Shown piece by piece: positions 1-4,588 of a stretch of 6,642 nucleotides of DNA. A model generated the notes under the pieces. That model saw only the letters and a list, made by a program, of their open reading frames with translations. It was not told the origin of the DNA and did no database searches. The stretch covers positions 1 through 6,642 of the forward strand of contig JANQQO010000271.1 of the NCBI GenBank assembly GCA_028289305.1. Reading direction: 5' to 3'. A program made the translations under genes and the position numbers. The stretch comes from Rickettsiales bacterium. GTDB lineage: Bacteria > Pseudomonadota > Alphaproteobacteria > Rickettsiales > JANQQO01. Position 1 is the first letter of the stretch. Each line of letters starts with the position of its first letter.

Positions 1-355
1 ACTGGTTGACAGTGAGGCCGTTTTTATCCAGCGTGTAGAAGAAGCAGCTGCGGCGGCCGGTGTGGCAGGCCACGCCGGTTTGTGTGACCTTCGCAAGCAG
101 GGCATCGTAATCGCAATCGAGGATGAGTGTCTGTAATTCTTGGGTTTGACCCGAGGTTTCGCCCTTGCGCCATAACTTCCCGCGCGAGCGTGACCAGTAA
201 TACAGCTCACCGGTGGTGAGCGTTTTTTCTAGCGCTTCGGCATTCATCCAAGCGAGGGTGAGCACGGTGCCATCGGAGGCTTCTTGCGCGATGACGGGTA
301 TAAAACCGTCTCCGTTGAAGCGTATTTTGGCGATGATGTCTGCAATATTACTCAT
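1..355 (-). CDS. hisI: Phosphoribosyl-AMP cyclohydrolase HisI (3' end beyond window)
   Basis: This cytoplasmic enzyme opens the purine ring of phosphoribosyl-AMP in the third step of histidine biosynthesis. The window holds the first 118 codons, which is most of a monofunctional HisI; the C-terminus and stop lie outside. Visible family signatures are LAWMN (34-38), the SRSRGKLWRKGETSG stretch (55-69), DCDYD (80-84) and CHTGRRSCFF (97-106). D80, D82 and D84 match the family's metal-binding aspartates. C81, C97 and C104 match the three zinc cysteines in spacing (16 and 7). The start is the ATG at 355. An in-frame ATG three codons upstream (364) is possible, but it sits inside the predicted -10 box. 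No Shine-Dalgarno precedes either start. A HisI-HisE fusion cannot be excluded because the end is missing. The family call is very secure. Confidence 0.96.
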   Translation of the reverse strand, partial: MSNIADIIAKIRFNGDGFIPVIAQEASDGTVLTLAWMNAEALEKTLTTGELYYWSRSRGKLWRKGETSGQTQELQTLILDCDYDALLAKVTQTGVACHTGRRSCFFYTLDKNGLTVNQ

Positions 356-362
356 AATGCCC

Positions 363-392
363 ATTTTACCAGGGGTTTTCTAGTTATTTCAA
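363..392 (-). promoter_or_regulatory. Predicted sigma70-type promoter of hisI
   Basis: On the minus strand there is TTGAAA (387-392), an 18-nt spacer and TAAAAT (363-368); each box matches the consensus at five of six positions. Transcription would begin at about 355-356, the first base of the hisI ATG or the base before it. That fits the absence of a ribosome binding site and suggests a leaderless transcript. This is pattern matching only. Confidence 0.45.
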
Positions 393-473
393 GTGCGTAT
401 TTTCGCCTATACATACGTATTTCGTTTAAGTAAGTACAGAAAAATCTAGCGGGATGATGCGGTAGGTAGAAAG

Positions 474-501
474 AAAAAGTGCCACCGAAGTGGCACTTTT
501 T
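474..501 (-). terminator. Rho-independent terminator with C(UUCG)G loop
   Basis: There is a perfect 12-bp stem: AAAAAGTGCCAC at 474-485 pairs with GTGGCACTTTTT at 490-501. Read on the minus strand, the loop is TTCG closed by C-G, the very stable UUCG tetraloop, and the stem runs into TTTTTCTTTCT. It lies about 30 nt past the stop of the minus-strand small gene at 532-672 and upstream of hisI, so it separates the two transcripts. The plus-strand reading also ends in a T run, but there is no plus-strand gene upstream, so the minus strand is the natural orientation. Confidence 0.92.
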
Positions 502-531
502 AGGGGGAGAAGGGGATACGTTAATGTGTTA

Positions 532-672
532 TTAATGGGATTTCATATGATGATCGGGGTATAATGCCTCCAAGCGATCAATAATTTTATCCCATAATTC
601 TTGATAGGCTTCTTTATCTTTTTTACTGGGAGGTGTAAGCACCTCGGTTTCTTGTGTGTGTTCTTGCATCAT
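532..672 (-). CDS. Small hydrophilic protein, 46 residues, unknown function
   Basis: I do not recognise this protein. It is likely a real gene because GGAGGAG (minus strand, 680-686) lies 7 nt before an ATG at 672, the frame is open for 46 codons to a TAA at 532-534, and a strong terminator follows about 30 nt later. A second ATG directly follows the first (669), so the product may start one residue later. The sequence is highly charged. A flexible N-terminal part is rich in Gln, Glu and Thr and includes TPPSKK. It is followed by a likely amphipathic helix around KEAYQELWDKIIDRLEALYP, and a short His-rich tail (PDHHMKSH). There is no signal peptide, membrane segment or cysteine. A cytosolic adaptor or regulator is possible, but that is a guess. 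The region upstream is AT-rich with several -10-like hexamers and no convincing -35 box. Confidence 0.75.
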   Translation of the reverse strand: MMQEHTQETEVLTPPSKKDKEAYQELWDKIIDRLEALYPDHHMKSH

Positions 673-815
673 TTTTTTACTCCTCCTACATCTTTACTAA
701 AAATTAGATAAAATTTTATATAAATTCACCCTATCATAAAAAGGTTAACAAATCGTTAATTTCTGGAATTTTTTTATATTTTTTACAGGGGTGCGGTTAG
801 GGTGTTGATATATAA

Positions 816-867
816 GGGGAATATTTGGTGGGTGTGAGGGGTGGGGGAGGTGATTTTGTGGTTTGGG
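816..867 (+). other. G-rich tract, possible G-quadruplex
   Basis: Runs of three or more G occur at 816-819, 830-832, 838-841, 843-847 and 865-867. The first four could form a three-layer quadruplex with loops of about 10, 5 and 1 nt. The tract stands out against the AT-rich DNA on both sides. The C-rich complement would lie upstream of the minus-strand small gene, the G-rich strand upstream of the plus-strand one. The long first loop makes stability uncertain. Confidence 0.35.
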
Positions 868-935
868 AGAGGTTTCTTTAAGAGGGTGGAATCGGCGCCT
901 ATTTACCTTTATATGTAAGTTATTAAGCAATATAT

Positions 936-978
936 AATATTAGTAAATAGTATTTTTATACTTGATTTCACTAATATT
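936..978. repeat. 9-bp inverted repeat overlapping a promoter
   Basis: AATATTAGT at 936-944 is the exact reverse complement of ACTAATATT at 970-978, with 25 bp between them. The right arm lies in the spacer between the predicted -35 and -10 boxes of the 59-residue gene, so it could be one of a pair of operator half-sites. In DNA this AT-rich, such a repeat can arise by chance. Confidence 0.35.
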
Positions 979-990
979 TAATGATATATT
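962..990 (+). promoter_or_regulatory. Predicted sigma70-type promoter for the 59-residue gene
   Basis: TTGATT (962-967), an ideal 17-nt spacer and TATATT (985-990) give a good vegetative promoter. The start would be near 997, leaving a leader of about 40 nt that holds the strong Shine-Dalgarno at 1020-1026. An inverted-repeat arm falls within the spacer. Confidence 0.6.
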
Positions 991-1035
991 ATGCGTAATT
1001 AAACAAACATAGTATCACTAAGGAGGTTTTACACT

Positions 1036-1215
1036 ATGCATTGTCCTACAATAGATGCACCTACAATTTCTATGGGTGATCCAAATCTTGAATTTTTGCG
1101 ATTTCATACAGCCGAAGGCGCGCCTAAGATGCCGGTTGGTCCCCACTCTCAAGATTTATTAGCGCGGAATGCGTTGGAGCGTGGTCAAGATCATGTTGCT
1201 GGTCTAGCAGCCTAA
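1036..1215 (+). CDS. Small protein, 59 residues, unknown function
   Basis: I do not recognise this protein. Support for a real gene is the near-consensus AAGGAGG (1020-1026) 9 nt before the ATG, a well-formed promoter upstream, and an open frame of 59 codons ending in TAA at 1213-1215. The protein begins MHCPTIDAPTI; the PTI repeat reflects an 8-bp direct repeat, CCTACAAT, at 1045-1052 and 1060-1067. The middle contains LEFLRFHTAEGAP, and the C-terminal third (SQDLLARNALERGQDHVAGLAA) could form one helix. It has one cysteine (C3) and no membrane segment or signal peptide. No strong terminator follows, so read-through toward egtB is conceivable. The 188-bp gap and separate signals make it more likely to stand alone. 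Confidence 0.7.
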   Translation: MHCPTIDAPTISMGDPNLEFLRFHTAEGAPKMPVGPHSQDLLARNALERGQDHVAGLAA

Positions 1216-1320
1216 CCATAGGCTATTCCTAATAGTTTCCTAGCGGTGGGGTGGCGTGAGATGCGCCATCAGCATCGCATAGACGTGCTTGCACGCTGTT
1301 TTCCCTAAGGATTTGCCGAT

Positions 1321-1351
1321 ATTTCCTTGCTATTACACAGGAAATTGTGTA
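1321..1351 (+). promoter_or_regulatory. Two overlapping inverted repeats upstream of egtB
   Basis: ATTTCCT (1321-1327) is complementary to AGGAAAT (1339-1345) with an 11-nt loop. TACACA (1334-1339) is complementary to TGTGTA (1346-1351) with a 6-nt centre, GGAAAT. The two pairings share bases, so they exclude each other. The second is an 18-bp dyad, TACACA-N6-TGTGTA, of the size of a typical repressor operator. If translation began at the GTG at 1347, the first hairpin would hide the AGGAAA ribosome binding site and the second would expose it in a loop. If egtB starts at 1404, the dyad lies in the promoter or leader region. No convincing -35/-10 pair was found near it. Confidence 0.4.
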
Positions 1352-1403
1352 TCACGACCGCAGTGCTAATTGGCTGGGAGGGCGGCTCGCACGCAATATA
1401 TCT

Positions 1404-2678
1404 ATGTCTACGACGCAGATCCATCGTTTCTCTGATACATCTCGTGACACATTATATACGCGGTATTGCGATGTGCGGCGCCTGAGCGAAGTGCTTGCTG
1501 AGCCCTTATCTCCAGAAGATCAAACCCTGCAATCGATGCCGGATGCAAGCCCGGTGAAATGGCATCTGGCGCATACTAGCTGGTTTTTTGAAACCTTTAT
1601 TTTAAAGGCATTTTGTGAGGGCTATACGCCATTTCACCCTGAATATGAATATCTCTTTAATTCCTATTATAATGGTATCGGTGAGCAATATCCGCGGTCG
1701 GCCCGTGGGCTGATTTCACGACCGGGTGCGGCAGAGGTGCTGGCCTATCGCGCGTATGTTGATGCGGCGATGCAGCGTTATTTGCAGGCCTGCGGTGATG
1801 AGGAATATGCGGAAATTGCGGGGCTGGTGGAGCTGGGGCTGCACCATGAGCAGCAGCATCAGGAATTAATCGTAACCGATATTAAACATGCGTTATTTAT
1901 GAACCCACTTGCACCGGCTTATCGACCAAGCACGGTGGAAGCGCGGAAGGCGCCGGCGCTTGATTGGGCGGCCTATCCTGCGGGAATGTATGACATAGGG
2001 CATGTGGGTGAGGGGTTTGCGTTTGATAATGAAGGGCCGCGGCATAAGGTGTATTTGGAGGCGTTTCGACTGGCCTCACGCCCGGTGACCAATGGTGAGT
2101 TTCTAGCGTTTATTGAGGATGGTGGTTATACACAGCCGCGCTGGTGGCTTTCTGATGGCTGGGATGCGGTGACGCGCGAGGGAAAACACGCGCCGCTATA
2201 TTGGCAGCAGCGCGATGGGCAGTGGTATCACTTTACGCTGGCGGGGCTGCAGAAGCTGGATGAGGCGGCGCCGGTGGTGCATGTGAATTATTACGAAGCG
2301 CAGGCCTATGCGGCTTGGGCGGGCAAGCGCTTGCCTACCGAAGCGGAGTGGGAGGTGGTAGCGCAAGAACAGGCAGTAGCGGGTAATTTCCTAAACATTA
2401 ATACACTGCACCCGGTTGCTGCTGGTGCGGGAGCGTGTGTGCAGCTATTTGGTGATGTGTGGGAGTGGACAAGCAGCAGCTATGGGCCGTATCCAGGTTT
2501 TGCACCGCTTGCAGGCACGGTGGGTGAGTATAACGGCAAGTTTATGTGTGGGCAGTATGTGCTGCGCGGTGGGTCATGCGCAACGCCAGAAGGGCATATA
2601 CGCGCCAGCTATCGTAATTTTTTCCACGCTGATGCGGCGTGGCAATTTAGTGGTATTCGCTTAGCGGAGGGAGAGTGA
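1404..2678 (+). CDS. egtB: Ergothioneine biosynthesis sulfoxide synthase EgtB
   Basis: EgtB is a non-heme iron enzyme that uses oxygen to join hercynine to a thiol (cysteine or gamma-glutamylcysteine), forming the sulfoxide intermediate of ergothioneine. From the ATG at 1404 it has 424 residues, normal for the family. Residues about 15-165 form the DinB-like domain, with SMPDASPVKWHLAHTSWFFE (44-63) and HHEQQHQE (147-154). The latter gives the HX3HXE iron motif (H148, H152, E154); the third ligand is a His in WHLAHT. Residues about 187-421 form the formylglycine-generating-enzyme (sulfatase-modifying) fold, with RLPTEAEWE (309-317), LFGDVWEWTSS (348-358) and VLRGGSC (386-392). Tyrosines Y88-Y89 in NSYYNGIGEQYPR are discussed in the findings. 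A GTG start at 1347, behind AGGAA, would add 19 residues. I prefer 1404 because homology-like sequence begins only after it, though it lacks a close Shine-Dalgarno. egtD follows one base after the stop. Confidence 0.95.
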   Translation: MSTTQIHRFSDTSRDTLYTRYCDVRRLSEVLAEPLSPEDQTLQSMPDASPVKWHLAHTSWFFETFILKAFCEGYTPFHPEYEYLFNSYYNGIGEQYPRSARGLISRPGAAEVLAYRAYVDAAMQRYLQACGDEEYAEIAGLVELGLHHEQQHQELIVTDIKHALFMNPLAPAYRPSTVEARKAPALDWAAYPAGMYDIGHVGEGFAFDNEGPRHKVYLEAFRLASRPVTNGEFLAFIEDGGYTQPRWWLSDGWDAVTREGKHAPLYWQQRDGQWYHFTLAGLQKLDEAAPVVHVNYYEAQAYAAWAGKRLPTEAEWEVVAQEQAVAGNFLNINTLHPVAAGAGACVQLFGDVWEWTSSSYGPYPGFAPLAGTVGEYNGKFMCGQYVLRGGSCATPEGHIRASYRNFFHADAAWQFSGIRLAEGE

Positions 2679-2679
2679 A

Positions 2680-3642
2680 ATGTATACAGAAATACTAGAA
2701 ACAGAGGCGCAGCAGCGCTTCTTGGAAGATGTGTTGCAGGGGCTTAGCGGGAAGCAAAAGACGTTGCCGTGTAAATATTTTTATGACGAAAAAGGTTCGC
2801 AGCTGTTTGAGGCGATTTGTGGATTGGACGAGTATTATGTGACGCGCACGGAGCAGGCGTTGCTCGAAGAGATTGCGCCGGAATTAGCGGTATGTGTGGG
2901 GCCGCATGCACGCATTATTGAGCCTGGCTCGGGGGCGGGTAAGAAAATACAGACCTTGCTTGGAGCACTGGATCGGCCGGCAGGGTATACGCCGATTGAT
3001 ATTTCTGAGGAGATTTTGCATGCCTCGGCGGAGACGCTGCGTCGGTTATTTCCCAAGATTGCGATTCGGCCGTTGGTGGCGGATTATACGCAGTCACTGC
3101 AGATGCCGCAGCTCTTTGGCGCTATGCCAGAAGGGAAGAAGGTGGTGTTTTTCCCTGGCTCAACGATTGGGAATTTTGAACCGGAAGAGCGGCAGCATTT
3201 CCTAAAGCGTATTGCCCGTGCGGTGGGGCCTGGTGGTGGGCTGATTATTGGTGTGGATTTGGTGAAGGATGCTGACACACTAGAAGCCGCGTATGATGAC
3301 GCGGAAGGGGTGACCGCAGCGTTTAACCTGCATATTTTAGAGCGCATCAAACAGGAGCTGGGTGCGGGCGTGGATGTGGCAGCGTTTTCGCATCTGGCGG
3401 AGTTTAATGCAGAAAAGCAGCGGGTGGAGATGCATTTGGTAAGCACCAAAGCGCAGAAGATTTGCGTGGCAGGGCGGTGTTTTTGCTTTGCGGAAGGTGA
3501 AACGATTCATACCGAGAATTCGTATAAATATACGGTGGAAGGGTTTCAGGCAGTAGCGCGTGAAGCTGGTTTTGCACCGCAAAAAACCTGGGTGGATGAT
3601 GCAGGGTTGTTTAGCATCCATTATCTGGAAGTGGCGGAATAG
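2680..3642 (+). CDS. egtD: L-histidine N(alpha)-methyltransferase EgtD
   Basis: EgtD transfers three methyl groups from S-adenosylmethionine to the alpha-amino group of histidine, making hercynine, the substrate of EgtB. The protein is 320 residues, the usual length, and cytosolic. It starts with the conserved KYFYDEKGSQLFEAICGLDEYYVTRTE region (32-58). The SAM site is IIEPGSGAGKK (79-89). FPGSTIGNF (158-166) contains an Asn typical of the histidine-binding site. GETIHTENSYKY (273-284) carries the Glu and Ser (E279, S281) that hold the substrate imidazole in characterised EgtD. The ATG at 2680 is one base past the egtB stop, and GGAGG at 2666-2670 lies inside the egtB end, so the genes are co-transcribed and probably translationally coupled. 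No OvoA-type fusion is present, so the pathway is ergothioneine rather than ovothiol. No obvious terminator follows. Confidence 0.96.
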   Translation: MYTEILETEAQQRFLEDVLQGLSGKQKTLPCKYFYDEKGSQLFEAICGLDEYYVTRTEQALLEEIAPELAVCVGPHARIIEPGSGAGKKIQTLLGALDRPAGYTPIDISEEILHASAETLRRLFPKIAIRPLVADYTQSLQMPQLFGAMPEGKKVVFFPGSTIGNFEPEERQHFLKRIARAVGPGGGLIIGVDLVKDADTLEAAYDDAEGVTAAFNLHILERIKQELGAGVDVAAFSHLAEFNAEKQRVEMHLVSTKAQKICVAGRCFCFAEGETIHTENSYKYTVEGFQAVAREAGFAPQKTWVDDAGLFSIHYLEVAE

Positions 3643-3681
3643 GGGTGCGGTGATTTCCGTGATTGCCAGCGGGGCGAATTT

Positions 3682-3710
3682 GTGGCATAAATTTAAGTAG
3701 ACGGTAAAAT
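3682..3710 (+). promoter_or_regulatory. Candidate promoter of the plcP-agt pair
   Basis: GTGGCA (3682-3687, four of six consensus bases), a 17-nt spacer and TAAAAT (3705-3710, five of six) form a plausible promoter 41 nt before the plcP start. A dyad, TGCCA (3664-3668) and TGGCA (3683-3687) separated by 14 bp, overlaps the -35 box. GTGGCATAAAT (3682-3692) resembles the first half and linker of a PhoB box (CTGTCAT plus AAAT), but the expected second half-site is absent. Regulation by phosphate is suggested by the genes, not shown by this site. Confidence 0.35.
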
Positions 3711-3738
3711 ACTGTTGTTGTGTTAAGCCTATCTTAAT

Positions 3739-3744
3739 GGGGAG
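3739..3744 (+). promoter_or_regulatory. Ribosome binding site that fixes the plcP start
   Basis: GGGGAG lies 7 nt before the ATG at 3752. The earlier in-frame ATG at 3737 overlaps this site and has no Shine-Dalgarno of its own, so 3752 is the better start. Confidence 0.7.
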
Positions 3745-3751
3745 TAGAAAG

Positions 3752-4588
3752 ATGGGTGGCGGTACTATAAAGCGGACCTATCGTACGATCTGGGTCTCGG
3801 ATATTCACCTAGGGTCACGTGACTGCAAGGCGGATTTTCTTCTCGATTTCTTCCGATATAACGAATCTGACACGCTCTATTTAGTGGGCGATATTATTGA
3901 TGGCTGGCGCTTGAAGCGGCAGTGGCACTGGCCGCAGGCGCATAGCACGGTGATACAGAAGATATTGCGGAAATCACGCAAGGGTACGAAAGTGATTTAC
4001 GTGCCGGGCAATCACGATAGTTTCCTGCGGGATTATATTGGTCTGCAGCTGGGGGAGATTGAGCTGCGCGAGCAGGATGTGCATGAGACGGCGGATGGGA
4101 AGCGGTTCTTAATATTACACGGGGATGAGTTTGACGGCGTGATTCGCCATGCGCGCTGGCTCTATTATATTGGGGATAAGGCATATGATTTTGCGCTGCG
4201 ACTCAATCGCTGGATTAATTTTTTCCGCTCGCGCCGGGGCAAGCCTTATTGGTCGTTTTCTGCAACGCTGAAGAAAAAGGTGAAGCGCGCGGTGCAGTTG
4301 GTGAATGATTTTGAGAAATATTTGGTGGAGACCGCACGGCGGCATGATGCGGATGGGGTGATTTGCGGGCATATTCACCATGCTGAGATGAAGGAGATGG
4401 AAGGGATTTTATACTGCAATGATGGGGATTGGGTGGAGAGTTGCACCGCCTTGGTGGAGCACCATGATGGGCGGTTGGAGCTGATTGATTGGACAGAGGA
4501 ATATAATAAGCGGCATTTTGCACCGGCGCAGGCGTCGGTGACAGCGAAGCCCAACGGGGCAGCGCATGAGGATATCCATGCCGGCTGA
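3752..4588 (+). CDS. plcP: PlcP-type phospholipase C (metallophosphoesterase, LpxH-like family)
   Basis: This is a two-metal phosphoesterase of the family that contains LpxH and the alphaproteobacterial phospholipase PlcP. In Sinorhizobium, PlcP cleaves phospholipids such as phosphatidylcholine to diacylglycerol plus a phosphorylated head group during phosphate starvation. Numbering from the ATG at 3752 (278 residues), the metal motifs are complete: SDIHLGS (D17, H19), GDIID (D47, D50), GNHD (86-89), HGD (123-125) and GHIHH (206-210). The stretches DGWRLKRQWHW (50-60) and CNDGDWVESCTA (222-233) are as I recall them from PlcP-like proteins. There is no signal peptide or membrane span; the basic stretch around 159-180 could bind the membrane surface. 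The next gene, a lipid-type glycosyltransferase overlapping by 11 bp, favours PlcP over LpxH, since lipid A diphosphate hydrolysis in alphaproteobacteria is usually done by LpxI. Automatic annotation would likely say UDP-2,3-diacylglucosamine diphosphatase. Starting at 3737 would add five residues. Confidence 0.82.
   Translation: MGGGTIKRTYRTIWVSDIHLGSRDCKADFLLDFFRYNESDTLYLVGDIIDGWRLKRQWHWPQAHSTVIQKILRKSRKGTKVIYVPGNHDSFLRDYIGLQLGEIELREQDVHETADGKRFLILHGDEFDGVIRHARWLYYIGDKAYDFALRLNRWINFFRSRRGKPYWSFSATLKKKVKRAVQLVNDFEKYLVETARRHDADGVICGHIHHAEMKEMEGILYCNDGDWVESCTALVEHHDGRLELIDWTEEYNKRHFAPAQASVTAKPNGAAHEDIHAG

Larger units (their letters stand above)
673..1035. other. AT-rich divergent intergenic region between two small genes
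   Basis: These 363 bp separate the starts of two divergently transcribed small genes. Bases 690-790 and 900-1010 are very AT-rich and should hold the promoters in both directions; only the plus-strand one (962-990) is clear. Between them, 816-867 is strikingly G-rich on the plus strand. An open frame on the minus strand at 745-930 exists only because this tract reads as Pro/His-rich residues; it has no ribosome binding site and I do not consider it a gene. I saw no tRNA-like or terminator structure here. Confidence 0.6.

Noticed and set aside
745..930. 61-codon minus-strand open frame, Pro/His-rich
   Set aside because: It reads the complement of a G-rich tract, has no ribosome binding site, and its odd composition follows from the base bias.
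1284..1302. CGTGC-TT-GCACG followed by CTGTTTT as a terminator for the 59-residue gene
   Set aside because: The stem is only 4-5 bp with a minimal loop, the T run is short and offset, and it lies about 70 nt past the stop.
1213..1403. tRNA or structured RNA in the gap before egtB
   Set aside because: There is no cloverleaf, conserved tRNA bases or long stem; only the short inverted repeats at 1321-1351 stand out.
2416..2664. 82-codon plus-strand open frame inside egtB
   Set aside because: It is an out-of-frame shadow of the conserved FGE-like domain of EgtB; there is no sign of a frameshift.
3084..3449. 121-codon minus-strand open frame inside egtD
   Set aside because: It is antisense to a convincing EgtD and consists of Ser/Ala-rich shadow sequence without motifs.
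3682..3699. A full Pho box upstream of plcP
   Set aside because: Only the first half-site and linker resemble the consensus; the second half matches at about one of seven positions.
3752..4588. LpxH (UDP-2,3-diacylglucosamine diphosphatase) as the name of this gene
   Set aside because: The family fits, but the overlapping lipid-type glycosyltransferase and the usual use of LpxI in alphaproteobacteria make PlcP more likely.
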